NCBI RefSeq assembly: GCF_002979655.1
Contig: NZ_PCPG01000001.1
Location: 372,001-436,000, forward strand
From: Microbacterium sp. MYb45
Lineage (GTDB): Bacteria > Actinomycetota > Actinomycetes > Actinomycetales > Microbacteriaceae
Direction of reading: 5' to 3'
DNA length: 64,000 nt
The notes below the pieces were generated by a model. It was not told the origin of the DNA, did no database searches, and worked only from the letters and a program-made list of their open reading frames with translations. Made by a program: the position numbers and the translations under genes. How positions within the stretch are numbered: the stretch's first letter is position 1; each line of letters starts with the position of its first letter. Shown here piece after piece: positions 55,756 through 64,000 of the stretch.

Positions 55756-56010
55756 ATGGAACCCGTACGAACGTGCGTCGGTTGTCGCACGCGTGCTCCC
55801 CGCACCGCCCTGCTCAGGGTGGTGGCCCAGAACGACACCCTCATCCCCGATGACCGTGCTGTCCTGCCGGGGCGCGGCGCGTGGGTCCATCCGACTCGGG
55901 AATGCATGGATGCCGCTCTGCGGCGCCGCGCATTCGGACGAGCACTGCGCGTATCCACTGAGCTGGACACGCGGATCTTCGAACAGCACCCACCAAGAAA
56001 CAAAGGCTGA
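55756..56010 (+). CDS. ylxR: YlxR family RNA-binding protein (DUF448)
   Basis: An 84-residue basic protein with the family motifs RTCVGCRTRAPRTALLR and LPGRGAWVHPTRECMD. YlxR proteins lie between nusA and infB in most Gram-positive bacteria and have been linked to RNase P and translation. ATG 55756 is the start that leaves the RTCVGC motif near the N terminus; a GTG six codons upstream is the alternative. Confidence 0.9.
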   Translation: MEPVRTCVGCRTRAPRTALLRVVAQNDTLIPDDRAVLPGRGAWVHPTRECMDAALRRRAFGRALRVSTELDTRIFEQHPPRNKG

Positions 56011-56070
56011 ACAGCTATGGAAACAAAGTGAACGGCTCGAAATGAGACCCGTCCGCGACTAGTGGTCTGC

Positions 56071-56098
56071 CCTGTCTGGGTGGACCGACTCAGACAGG
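56071..56098 (+). promoter_or_regulatory. hairpin covering the infB Shine-Dalgarno
   Basis: CCTGTCTG (56071-56078) pairs perfectly with CAGACAGG (56091-56098) around a 12-nt loop. The second arm overlaps the AGGAG (56096-56100) that serves the infB GTG. The stem would hide part of the ribosome-binding site, so infB translation may depend on unfolding, for instance by an upstream ribosome or protein. Its regulatory role is inferred. Confidence 0.55.
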
Positions 56099-56104
56099 AG
56101 AATT

Positions 56105-58855
56105 GTGGCTGGTAAACCACGCGTACATGAGATCGCCGCCGAACTCGGCGTCGACAGCAAGGTCGCTCTTGCAAAGCTCAAAGAACTCGGCGAGTTCGTG
56201 AAGAGCCCCTCTTCGACCATCGAACCGCCGGTGGCGCGCAAGCTGCGCGCGGCGATCGAGGCCGACGGGTCGCTCAAGGGTGCGGCTGAAGCTGCTCCCG
56301 CGTCCAAGCCGGCTGCCGCCAAGTCGGCAGCGAAGCCGGGCGCCAAGCCCGGACCCACCCCGGGCCCGAAGCCCGGTCCCAAGCCTGCCCCGGAGGCTCC
56401 GGCCCCCGAGGCGCCCGCGCCCGCTGTACCGGCGCCTGCCCCCGTGGCAGAGGCACCTGCAGCAGCGGCAGCGGACGCACCCAAGCCTGCAGAGGGCGGT
56501 GCACCGACTCCTGGCGCTCCGCGTCCCGGCAACAACCCGTTCTCCTCCGCGCAGGGGATGGGTCAGCGCCCGGCCGGACCCCGCCCGGGTAACAACCCCT
56601 TCGCATCCGCCCAGGGCATGGGCCAGCGCCCGACGCCGGGCAACATCCCGCGTCCGCAGGCTCCGCGCCCCGGTGCACCCCGTCCGGGTGCTCCGCGTCC
56701 CGGTTCGCCTCGTCCCGGTGCGCCCCGTAGCGGTGGTGGCGGTCGTCCCGGCGCTCCGTTCCAGCAGCGTCCCGGCGGCCCCGGTCGTCCCGGCGGTGCC
56801 GGTGGACCCGGCGGTGCCGGTGGTCCTGGTGCACGTCCCGGCGGTGGCGGCGGTTTCGCCGGTCGTCCCGGTGGCGGTGGCGGTCGTGGCCGTGGTCCCG
56901 GCGGTGGTACCGCAGGTGCCTTCGGCAAGGGTGGCGGCAAGAGCAAGCAGCGCAAGTCGCGGCGGGCGAAGCGGCAAGAGTTCGAGATGCGGAGTGCTCC
57001 GGTCGTCGGTGGCGTCAACGTCACCCGCGGCAACGGAGAGGTCATCCGCATGCGCCGCGGCGCATCCATCGCGGACTTCGCCGACAAGATCGAGACGCTG
57101 ACCGGCTACACGGTCCAGCCCGGAACCCTCGTCACCATCCTCTTCAACCTGGGCGAGATGGCCACGGCCACCGAGTCCCTCGATGAGGCGACGTTCGAGG
57201 TCCTGGGCGCCGAGCTCGGCTACAAGATCCAGATGGTCTCGCCCGAGGACGAGGACAAGGAGCTCCTCGAGGGCTTCGGTCTCGACCTCGAGGCCGAGCT
57301 GGAGGCGGAGAGCGAAGACGACCTCGAGATCCGTCCTCCAGTCGTGACCGTCATGGGTCACGTCGACCACGGTAAGACGCGACTGCTCGACGCGATCCGT
57401 CAGACGAACGTCATCGAGGGTGAAGCCGGTGGCATCACCCAGCACATCGGTGCGTACCAGGTCTGGACCGAGCACGAGGGCATCGAGCGGGCCATCACGT
57501 TCATCGACACCCCGGGTCACGAGGCGTTCACCGCCATGCGTGCCCGTGGTGCGCAGGTCACCGACCTCGCGATCCTCGTGGTCGCAGCCGACGACGGCAT
57601 CATGCCGCAGACGGTCGAGGCGCTGAACCACGCGCAGGCGGCGAACGTGCCGATCGTGGTCGCGGTGAACAAGGTGGACAAGCCCGACGCGAACCCGTCG
57701 AAGGTGCGTCAGCAGCTCACCGAGTACGGCCTGGTCGCCGAGGAGTTCGGTGGCGACGTCATGTTCGTCGACGTCTCCGCTCGCGCCAACACGGGTATCC
57801 AGGAGCTCCTGGACGCCGTGCTGCTCACTGCCGACGCAGGTCTCGATCTGACCGCCAACCCGAACAAGGGTGCCCGCGGTGTCGCGATCGAGGCGAAGCT
57901 CGACAAGGGTCGCGGTTCTGTCGCCACCGTGCTGATCCAGTCCGGAACGCTCCGGATCGGTGACGCCATCGTCGCCGGAACGGCCTACGGTCGCGTGCGT
58001 GCCATGGCCGACGAGAACGGCGAGCAGGTCCTCGAGGCCTACCCGTCGCGTCCGGTGCAGGTGCAGGGTCTGAACTCCGTGCCGCGTGCCGGTGACGTCT
58101 TCATCGTCACCGAGGAAGACCGCATGGCCCGCCAGATCGCTGAGAAGCGTGAAGCAGTCGAGCGCAACGCCCAGCTGGCCAAGGCCCGCAAGCGCATCTC
58201 GCTCGAAGACTTCACCCGTGCTCTCGAAGACGGCAAGGTCGAGTCGCTCAACCTCATCATCAAGGGTGACGTCTCCGGTGCCGTCGAGGCGCTGGAGGAG
58301 TCGCTCCTCAAGATCGAGGTCGACGACTCGGTGCAGCTGCGCATCATCCACCGCGGCGTCGGTGCGATCACCGAGTCCGACGTGAACCTGGCGACGATCG
58401 ACAACGCGATCATCGTGGGCTTCAACGTCCGCCCCGACACGAAGGCGCGCGAGCGCGCCGCCCGTGAAGGCGTGGACATCCGTTTCTACTCCGTCATCTA
58501 CAACGCGATCGACGAGATCGAGAGCTCGCTCAAGGGCATGCTCAAGCCGGAGTACGAAGAGGTCCAGTCGGGTGTCGCCGAGATCCGCGAGGTGTTCCGC
58601 TCCTCGAAGTTCGGCAACATCGCCGGTGTCATCGTGCGATCGGGAACGATCACGCGAAACGCCAAGGCTCGTGTCATCCGCGACGGCGTCGTGCTGGCCG
58701 ATGGTCTCGCCATCGAGTCGCTGCGTCGCTTCAAGGATGACGTCACCGAGGTCCGTACCGACTACGAGGCCGGTATCGGTCTCGGAAAGTACAACGACAT
58801 CCAGATCGGCGACGAGATCGAGACGACCGAGCTCATCGAGAAGCCTCGCGGCTGA
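56105..58855 (+). CDS. infB: translation initiation factor IF-2
   Basis: GTPase that brings initiator tRNA to the ribosome. The 916-residue protein has the small IF2_N domain ([19 protein letters not shown]), about 300 residues of Ala/Pro then Gly/Arg-rich low complexity with two 20-residue repeats, a second IF2_N segment, the G domain (GHVDHGKT at about 418, [14 protein letters not shown]) and domains II-IV. GTG 56105 is preceded by AGGAG within a hairpin. It belongs to the nusA-ylxR-infB-rbfA operon. Confidence 0.97.
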   Translation: MAGKPRVHEIAAELGVDSKVALAKLKELGEFVKSPSSTIEPPVARKLRAAIEADGSLKGAAEAAPASKPAAAKSAAKPGAKPGPTPGPKPGPKPAPEAPAPEAPAPAVPAPAPVAEAPAAAAADAPKPAEGGAPTPGAPRPGNNPFSSAQGMGQRPAGPRPGNNPFASAQGMGQRPTPGNIPRPQAPRPGAPRPGAPRPGSPRPGAPRSGGGGRPGAPFQQRPGGPGRPGGAGGPGGAGGPGARPGGGGGFAGRPGGGGGRGRGPGGGTAGAFGKGGGKSKQRKSRRAKRQEFEMRSAPVVGGVNVTRGNGEVIRMRRGASIADFADKIETLTGYTVQPGTLVTILFNLGEMATATESLDEATFEVLGAELGYKIQMVSPEDEDKELLEGFGLDLEAELEAESEDDLEIRPPVVTVMGHVDHGKTRLLDAIRQTNVIEGEAGGITQHIGAYQVWTEHEGIERAITFIDTPGHEAFTAMRARGAQVTDLAILVVAADDGIMPQTVEALNHAQAANVPIVVAVNKVDKPDANPSKVRQQLTEYGLVAEEFGGDVMFVDVSARANTGIQELLDAVLLTADAGLDLTANPNKGARGVAIEAKLDKGRGSVATVLIQSGTLRIGDAIVAGTAYGRVRAMADENGEQVLEAYPSRPVQVQGLNSVPRAGDVFIVTEEDRMARQIAEKREAVERNAQLAKARKRISLEDFTRALEDGKVESLNLIIKGDVSGAVEALEESLLKIEVDDSVQLRIIHRGVGAITESDVNLATIDNAIIVGFNVRPDTKARERAAREGVDIRFYSVIYNAIDEIESSLKGMLKPEYEEVQSGVAEIREVFRSSKFGNIAGVIVRSGTITRNAKARVIRDGVVLADGLAIESLRRFKDDVTEVRTDYEAGIGLGKYNDIQIGDEIETTELIEKPRG
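56527..56646 (+). repeat. 60-bp tandem duplication inside infB
   Basis: Two in-frame 20-codon copies, each containing GNNPF(S/A)SAQGMGQRP, one after the other in the low-complexity arm of IF-2. Similar repeats occur in other actinobacterial IF-2 proteins. Confidence 0.75.
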
Positions 58856-58874
58856 TCAATTTCGAAACACCTTC

Positions 58875-58922
58875 GGGCGTCCTTCGCTCCCGCTCCTCCG
58901 GAGCGCGGAGAGGAGGACGCCC
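58875..58922 (+). terminator. nested hairpin between infB and rbfA
   Basis: Outer arms GGGCGTCCT (58875-58883) and AGGACGCCC (58914-58922) enclose a second stem CGCTCC (58891-58896) / GGAGCG (58900-58905). It lies 19 nt after the infB stop and 27 nt before the rbfA ATG. No T-run follows, so it may be a partial terminator, an RNA processing site, or a stabiliser between the two genes. Confidence 0.6.
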
Positions 58923-58949
58923 TGAGGGTTCCTGGACAGGGAGAGAACA

Positions 58950-59375
58950 ATGGCAGGCGAACGACAGGCCCGACTCGCGGATCGTATCCGCGTGATCCTC
59001 GCCGAGCGGCTGGAGAAGGGGCTGCGCGATCCGCGCCTCGGCTTCGTCACCATCACCGACGTCCGTGTGACCGGTGACCTTCAGCACGCATCGGTGTTCT
59101 ACACGGTGCTGGGCACGGAAGAAGAGCGCATCGCCAGCGGTGCCGCGCTCACTTCGGCGACCGGCATGCTGCGCAGCGAGGTCGGGCGGCAGCTGAGCAC
59201 CCGTCTGGTGCCCACGCTCGAGTTCATCCCGGATGCCCTCCCGGAGAACGCGGACCATATCGGTGCGCTGCTCCGCGAGGCACAGCAGCGCGATGCCGAC
59301 GTCGCGAAACTCGCGTCTTCCGCATCTCACGCCGGCGACGCCGATCCGTACCGCACGGAGGACGACCCGGAGTGA
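58950..59375 (+). CDS. rbfA: 30S ribosome-binding factor A
   Basis: Assists late 16S rRNA 5'-end maturation of the 30S subunit. The 141-residue protein shows RQARLADRIRVILAERLEKGL, DPRLGFVTITDVRVTGDLQHA with the KH-like fold, and the TRLVPTLEFIPD segment. GGGAGAG precedes the ATG. The last 20 residues are a polar tail. Follows infB across a hairpin; truB of the same functional block is 3.2 kb further on. Confidence 0.96.
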   Translation: MAGERQARLADRIRVILAERLEKGLRDPRLGFVTITDVRVTGDLQHASVFYTVLGTEEERIASGAALTSATGMLRSEVGRQLSTRLVPTLEFIPDALPENADHIGALLREAQQRDADVAKLASSASHAGDADPYRTEDDPE

Positions 59376-59480
59376 TCGCCGTTTGATACGCTCGGCTTCG
59401 CGGGAACGCTTCCGTGAAGCTGGGGGAACGGCATCGAGGGTACGGGTACGCAGGGGGCTCTCTTCGTCGCGCCCGCCGCG

Positions 59481-61613
59481 TTGGGCGTGTTGCTGGACGA
59501 GCTCCTGGAGCTCGACCTCGGCTGTGTGCCGCACGTGCTCGCCCGTCTCGCTGCCGAGCTGGACGCGGATTCTCCGACGATCCGCGAAGTCGCCGAGCGC
59601 CTGTCAGCGGACCAACGCCACGGTCGGCTCCCGCTGCCCAGCCCGCTCCCGCTCGTGCCCTCGATCGTGCGGAGATTCGACGCCACGCAGTTCGATGACA
59701 GGGATCGCGAGCTGCTGACGGCGCTCTCCGTCTGCCTGGACGGTGGACTCGACGCCCTCCTCGAGTTCGACGGCAGGTCGGCGGCCGCGATCGCCGCAGC
59801 TCCGGTGGGGGAGCACATCCGGGTGCATGCCGGCCACTCGCGCTTCGCCGATCCCCGTCTCTCCATCTGGATCAGAGCCACCACCGGCACCGCAGCCATC
59901 GCCGGTGTCCACGAGCGGCTGAGCGCGATCTTCCGCCGTCGGGGTGACCGGGTGAGCGAGGGTTGGCACCGCGCTCGCGCGTCCCTCGAGGCGGCTCCCG
60001 AGACCGCGGTCGAGCTGACGGTCATCGCGCGACAGCTCAGTGAGGCCGGCCACCCGGAACGCGCGCTGCTGCTCGCGAGAGAGGCGGCGGAACATGCTGT
60101 CGGCGGAGCCCGCGAAGAAGCGCATCTCGTGGCGGGCGCTTCGGCCGTCGGCGCCGGCTTCGCTGCGGAGGCGGTCGCGTGGTTCGGCGGTCTGTACCCG
60201 CACGGGGCGGAGCGTCGGCGGCTCCAGGCCCTCGGCGGTCTGTTCGTCGCGCAGGCATTCGAGCAGGGCTCGGTGCCGGAGGTCGACCCGCGAGTGCTGC
60301 GCCCGTGCACGGACGACTCCGACGACTGGTGCCACTGGACGAGGGCGGCTGCTCTGGCTGCGGTGTTGTGCGCGGAACGGGGCGATCGGCGCGGGATGCG
60401 TGTCTGGCTCGACGCCGTCCGGGAAGGCGCCACGCGGATCGGTGCCGAGCACGAACTCAGGGACCCCGTCGTCGCGCTGAGCTGGCTGATCGCGGGTGAA
60501 CGCGACATCGGCGCGACCGTAGGCTCCGGGCCGGTGACGGGAGGAATGCTGCGCGCGCTGCAGGCCGCGATGGGCGGGGACGTTGACCTGGGGCTGCGCG
60601 TGCTCGCGAGCGGCGGATCGGGGATGCCCGCCGACGCGGATCCGTTCGTTCCGGGATTCGAGCACAGCCCCGTCGTCCAGGCGTATCGCGCGGTCGTCGA
60701 GGTTCTGTTGCTGGTGTGGCGTGGCGACATCGGCCTCGCGCGCGACCGGTTGATCCAGGCCGCACTCGTGCTGCCGGTGTCATTGCCACTCGCCGGGTTG
60801 GGCGTGGTGCTGGCCAGACGTCTCGACCTCGCCGTGCTCGGTGAACTCGGACCGTACGCCCGATCGCTCACCGAAGGGCTGCCGGCGGGCGCGAGGATCG
60901 ACCGTCTCGTCGACCGCGGCATCCAGTCGTTTCTCGCCGGTTCATTCGACGACGCTGCAGCCACCATCCGTCTCTGGGCCGATCTCGGATCGGCGCGGAC
61001 CACCATGACGGTTCCCGCGCTCGACGAGCTGGCGCTCGATCCGGACGGACGCTCGACCCCCGCGCCGTCCATCGAGCCGCCGGAGATCGCCCTCGCGCAG
61101 AGTCTGCGCGTCCGGCTGGCGACGGCTGGGGATGGTCGCTGGCGTTCCGAGTGCGTCGAAGTGCGCGAGGAGGCGCGGACGCTCCGCTCCCCGTTCGCGC
61201 GGGCGAGGGTGGAGACGATGCTCGGCACCCAGTACGCCATCCGCGACGATCATCCCTCGGCTCGTATCCACCTGGAGCACGCCGAGAGGTTGTTCGAGCT
61301 GTGCGGTGCGACGGCATGGGCGCGCACGATCCGCGGACGGCTGGACAGGCTCGATGCCAAGGAGGGGAGCATCGTTCCCACCGTCGATCCGCTGGCGGCG
61401 TGTCGAGCCGCATGGTCGCTGCAGCTGACCGCGCGCGAGCTGGAAGTCGCGATGTACGCCGTCGGCGGGGCGGCGAACCGTGACATCGCCGAGATGCTCA
61501 ATTTCTCGGTCCGTACGGTGGAGGTCCACCTCGGCCGGGTCTTCGCGAAACTCGATGTCCGCAGTCGGGTCGAGCTGACGGTGCTGGCACATCGCACCGA
61601 CCATCACCTCTGA
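59481..61613 (+). CDS. large LuxR-type transcriptional regulator, start uncertain
   Basis: A protein of at least 710 residues with a C-terminal LuxR helix-turn-helix (LTARELEVAMYAVGGAANRDI to FAKLDVRSRVELTVLA). The preceding region is Ala/Leu-rich and helical, like the TPR half of MalT/LAL-type regulators, but no P-loop is visible. TTG 59481 is the first usual start codon, yet the frame is open from 59418 and the upstream codons (GTQGALFVAPAAL) read into a continuous helix; ATC 59433, 6 nt after GGGGG, could be the real start. TGATACGCT (59384-59392) is an extended -10 promoter. Confidence 0.82.
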   Translation: MGVLLDELLELDLGCVPHVLARLAAELDADSPTIREVAERLSADQRHGRLPLPSPLPLVPSIVRRFDATQFDDRDRELLTALSVCLDGGLDALLEFDGRSAAAIAAAPVGEHIRVHAGHSRFADPRLSIWIRATTGTAAIAGVHERLSAIFRRRGDRVSEGWHRARASLEAAPETAVELTVIARQLSEAGHPERALLLAREAAEHAVGGAREEAHLVAGASAVGAGFAAEAVAWFGGLYPHGAERRRLQALGGLFVAQAFEQGSVPEVDPRVLRPCTDDSDDWCHWTRAAALAAVLCAERGDRRGMRVWLDAVREGATRIGAEHELRDPVVALSWLIAGERDIGATVGSGPVTGGMLRALQAAMGGDVDLGLRVLASGGSGMPADADPFVPGFEHSPVVQAYRAVVEVLLLVWRGDIGLARDRLIQAALVLPVSLPLAGLGVVLARRLDLAVLGELGPYARSLTEGLPAGARIDRLVDRGIQSFLAGSFDDAAATIRLWADLGSARTTMTVPALDELALDPDGRSTPAPSIEPPEIALAQSLRVRLATAGDGRWRSECVEVREEARTLRSPFARARVETMLGTQYAIRDDHPSARIHLEHAERLFELCGATAWARTIRGRLDRLDAKEGSIVPTVDPLAACRAAWSLQLTARELEVAMYAVGGAANRDIAEMLNFSVRTVEVHLGRVFAKLDVRSRVELTVLAHRTDHHL

Positions 61614-61618
61614 GCTCG

Positions 61619-62515
61619 TCAGCGCGGCAGCGAGAGGGCCATCCCGTCGGCTTCGGCGAGACCGTCGGCGATGAGCGAGTCGATCGCCCGGTCGCGCTGA
61701 CGGGGATCCGGCCACTCCGGGAGCACGAGGTCGAGCGGCACCGCCTCCGGGGACCGATCGCGCAGCAGCCGCAGCACGGCACCGCGTGCCTGTCGATCCG
61801 AGCCTTCGTAGGTGGCCTGGCGACGGCGTTCATCCCCGGTGTCCGGCCTGCCGGCTGCCAGCCACGCGCAGCTGTTGGCCAGGGGGCACTGCTCGCATCG
61901 CGGTGCCCGCGACGTGCACACGGTCGCGCCGAGCTCCATCATGGCGGCGTTGAACTCCGCGGCGTCGGCCAGTGAGTCGGGCAGGAGGGAGTCCATCAGC
62001 TCCAGGTCGCGCCGCGAGGGCGGTGCCGGCTGGGCCCGCCCCTGAACAGCCCTGGCCAGGACGCGCCGAGTGTTCGTGTCGACGACCGGGTGACGGTCGC
62101 CGTAAGCGAAGACCGCGACCGCGCGGGCCGTATAGTCGCCGATGCCGGACAGGGCGAGCAGGGCCTCGACGTCGCGCGGCACGATCCCGCCGTGCCGCTC
62201 GGTGATCTCGACAGCCGCCCGGAACAACCAGAGCGCGCGACGCGGGTATCCGAGATTGGCCCACTGGTGCACGACTTCCGCGGCCGAGGCAGAGGCCATC
62301 GCCGCGGGTGTGGGCCAGCGCGCGAGCCACGCCTCGAGGTGCGGGACGACTCGGGAGACCGGAGTCTGCTGAAGCATGAATTCGCTGACCAGGACGCCCC
62401 ACGCGCCGAACTCGTCATGGAACTCCGCTCGGCGCCACGGCAGGTCTCGAGCGGTCGATCGATACCACGTCGGCAGGCGCGATACGACATCGGAAGGGGC
62501 CTGCGGTCCGGGCAT
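61619..62515 (-). CDS. mutY: A/G-specific adenine DNA glycosylase
   Basis: Removes adenine mispaired with 8-oxoguanine. The 298-residue protein has EFMLQQTPVSRV, the helix-hairpin-helix LSGIGDYTARAVAVFA with the catalytic Asp in HPVVDTNTRRV, and a 4Fe-4S site with the spacing C-x6-C-x2-C-x5-C. The C-terminal 8-oxoG-recognition NUDIX domain is replaced by a shorter region that looks like a winged helix. ATG 62515 is 6 nt behind TACGCT (62527-62522). Convergent with the LuxR gene, 5 nt apart. Confidence 0.94.
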   Translation of the reverse strand: MPGPQAPSDVVSRLPTWYRSTARDLPWRRAEFHDEFGAWGVLVSEFMLQQTPVSRVVPHLEAWLARWPTPAAMASASAAEVVHQWANLGYPRRALWLFRAAVEITERHGGIVPRDVEALLALSGIGDYTARAVAVFAYGDRHPVVDTNTRRVLARAVQGRAQPAPPSRRDLELMDSLLPDSLADAAEFNAAMMELGATVCTSRAPRCEQCPLANSCAWLAAGRPDTGDERRRQATYEGSDRQARGAVLRLLRDRSPEAVPLDLVLPEWPDPRQRDRAIDSLIADGLAEADGMALSLPR

Positions 62516-62623
62516 CCCTCCAGCGTACGTGAGCCGTGACCCGTGGTCGGTCCGGCGATTCACGGTGCGGCACCGGGGGCTGCCTCGGACCGGGGGCGCG
62601 CGCGTCGTCGGTAGGCTGAGGGG

Positions 62624-63517
62624 ATGGTCTCGCCCGGCATCCTTCTCGTCGACAAGCCCGCTGGGCTGACCAGCCACGACGTGGTCGCCCGCACGCGGCG
62701 CGCGTTCGGGACGCGGAAGGTCGGCCATGCGGGGACACTCGATCCGATGGCGACCGGACTCCTCGTCATCGGCATCGAAGGTGCCACCCGGCTGCTGACC
62801 TACATCGTCGGCGCGGACAAGACCTACGAGGCGACGATCCGTCTCGGACAGACCACCGGGACGGACGACGCCGAGGGCGAGATCCTCATGACCGCCGAAC
62901 CCGAGGCATGGAGCGCGGTCACGGATGCCGCGGTCGACGAGGGCATCCTGGCGTTGACCGGAGAGATCTCCCAGGTTCCCAGCTCGGTGTCCGCCATCAA
63001 GGTCGACGGACGACGTGCATACGATCGTGTGCGTGCCGGCGAAGAGGTCGTGCTCGCCGCGCGGGACGTCGTCGTGTCTCGCTTCGACGTGTCGGCACGG
63101 CGTCAGCAAGACGGTTTTCTCGATCTCGATGTGATCGTCGACTGCTCTTCCGGCACGTACATCCGGTCGCTCGCCCGTGACCTCGGCGCCGCACTCGGTG
63201 TCGGCGGACACCTCACCGCGCTGCGGCGCACGCGGGTCGGGCCGTTCGAAGTGACGGATGCCGTCGGTCTCGATGCGCTCGAAGGCGCGCCGACGCTGAC
63301 TCCAGGCGACGCGGCGGGGCGCATCCTTCCGGTGCTGGAGATGTCCGCGGAAGAAGCACGGGACCTCCGACACGGCAAGCGACTGGGAGGGCAGGCCGCC
63401 CGCCTCGCAGACGCTCTCGGTGCCGCGATCGACCCGGACGGCCTTCTGGTGGGCATCGTCGAGAAGCGGGGCGCAGATCTGAAGAGCGCCATGAACATGC
63501 CGGAGGGCGACCGATGA
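62624..63517 (+). CDS. truB: tRNA pseudouridine(55) synthase
   Basis: Makes pseudouridine 55 in the T-loop of tRNAs. The 297-residue protein has ILLVDKPAGLTSHDVV, the catalytic-Asp motif GHAGTLDPMATGLL (about residues 37-50), YEATIRLGQTTGTDDAEGE and the RSLARDLG segment. ATG 62624 is 6 nt behind TAGGCT (62612-62617), so the mRNA is probably leaderless. Its stop overlaps the next ATG as ATGA. Confidence 0.97.
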   Translation: MVSPGILLVDKPAGLTSHDVVARTRRAFGTRKVGHAGTLDPMATGLLVIGIEGATRLLTYIVGADKTYEATIRLGQTTGTDDAEGEILMTAEPEAWSAVTDAAVDEGILALTGEISQVPSSVSAIKVDGRRAYDRVRAGEEVVLAARDVVVSRFDVSARRQQDGFLDLDVIVDCSSGTYIRSLARDLGAALGVGGHLTALRRTRVGPFEVTDAVGLDALEGAPTLTPGDAAGRILPVLEMSAEEARDLRHGKRLGGQAARLADALGAAIDPDGLLVGIVEKRGADLKSAMNMPEGDR

Positions 63518-63882
63518 TCCTGTGGCTCACGATCGCGCAGATCGCAGTCGCCGTCGCTGCCGGGATCTTCTGCATCGTCGCCGGACTGAGTGGTCGGCGA
63601 CCGAGCGACATCAGCGTCGGGGCGCTCGCCCTCGTGGAGGTGCTGCTCGTCGTCCAGGTGATCGTCGCGATCGTCGCACCGCTCGCCGGCAACCCGCCGA
63701 CGGGGGACTTGCTCGAGTACTGGGTCTACCTGGTGTCGGCGGTGCTCCTGCCCATCGGAGCCGTACTGTGGGCGCTCATGGAGCGCAGCCGGTGGAGCAC
63801 GGTGATCCTGGGTGTGGCCGCGCTCGCGATCGCGATCATGCTGTGGCGCATGCAGGTCATCTGGACCGTCCAGATCGCGTGA
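63514..63882 (+). CDS. four-helix membrane protein coupled to truB
   Basis: A 122-residue protein made almost entirely of four hydrophobic segments (about residues 3-25, 34-57, 68-88, 94-112). Its ATG overlaps the truB stop by 4 nt, so the two are translationally coupled. Such proteins follow truB in related actinobacteria. I do not recognise a functional motif. Confidence 0.75.
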   Translation: MILWLTIAQIAVAVAAGIFCIVAGLSGRRPSDISVGALALVEVLLVVQVIVAIVAPLAGNPPTGDLLEYWVYLVSAVLLPIGAVLWALMERSRWSTVILGVAALAIAIMLWRMQVIWTVQIA

Positions 63883-63939
63883 CGCGAGGGGTCGTGGCGG
63901 AGTCCGGTGCCCTCCCGCGGCTCTAGGATGGAATGCGCT

Positions 63940-64000
63940 ATGAGCTCCACCGCCCCCTCCACTCGGATGACCGGAATCGGTCGCGTCCTCGTGATCGTCT
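63940..64000 (+). CDS. start of a protein cut by the window edge
   Basis: Twenty codons are visible (MSSTAPSTRMTGIGRVLVIV) before the sequence ends. The Ser/Thr-rich start followed by a hydrophobic stretch suggests a membrane or exported protein. ATG 63940 is 10 nt behind TAGGAT (63924-63929). Confidence 0.5.
   Translation, partial: MSSTAPSTRMTGIGRVLVIV

Overview
The window is high-GC DNA with gene families and gene order typical of an actinobacterium of the family Microbacteriaceae, most likely Microbacterium or a close relative. The grounds are the lysA-hom-thrB-rho-prfA order, a wecA-type gene leading into the atpBEFHAGDC operon, the nusA-ylxR-infB-rbfA-truB block, low-complexity Ala/Lys/Asn arms on Rho and IF2, and many genes whose start codon lies about 6 nt behind a TANNNT -10 box, as expected of leaderless mRNAs. 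No rRNA, tRNA, CRISPR array, insertion sequence or prophage was seen, and no gene-free stretch exceeds about 175 bases. The taxon is inferred from content, not from a marker-gene comparison.

Layout. 1-2.7 kb: an overlapping minus-strand operon (hydrolase, TetR regulator, second hydrolase cut by the window edge) behind a perfect palindrome, then a YihY-type membrane protein. 2.8-9.8 kb: aspartate-family amino acid genes lysA, hom, thrB, then rho and prfA. 9.8-15.2 kb: a small membrane protein, cysE/cysK, prmC, a TsaC/Sua5 enzyme, a WecA/TagO-type glycosyl-1-phosphate transferase and an AtpI-like protein. 15.3-22.1 kb: the complete F1Fo ATP synthase operon, closed by a strong hairpin; atpB seems to use a CTG start. 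22.2-31 kb: YaaA, a DUF5684-like membrane protein, an aldo/keto reductase, a PP2C phosphatase followed by an EccC-like double-ATPase FtsK/SpoIIIE protein, an asparaginase, OsmC and an acyltransferase. 31-37.8 kb: an FKBP lipoprotein, dxr, a solitary MurE-like ligase, ycnI with a membrane partner, and an RseP-type site-2 protease.

The most unusual part is 37.8-43.6 kb. A GNAT gene is followed by a class II lanthipeptide precursor with four Cys and its LanM synthetase, driven by a recognisable promoter, with no LanT, protease, regulator or immunity gene beside them. Convergent to LanM lies a fused TrpE-TrpG anthranilate synthase, preceded by a textbook attenuator: an 11-residue leader peptide with tandem Trp codons, four alternately pairing segments and a T-tailed terminator. 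The leader peptide itself appears to be translated from a leaderless transcript.

43.6-54.6 kb carries pcp, ispG (with dxr, a second MEP-pathway gene), an AlaX-like tRNA-editing protein, a short RNB ribonuclease, a zinc alcohol dehydrogenase, a PEP mutase/isocitrate lyase family protein, proS, a flavin-binding stress protein, a LOG-type Rossmann protein and an amine oxidase. 54.6-64 kb is the nusA-ylxR-infB-rbfA translation block, with a short upstream ORF before nusA and a hairpin over the infB ribosome-binding site, then a LuxR-type regulator without a conventional start, mutY, truB and membrane proteins running off the window.

Protein functions are assigned from motifs and family knowledge without database searches. 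Start codons were chosen from Shine-Dalgarno sequences or -10 spacing and differ from the longest open frame in many genes.
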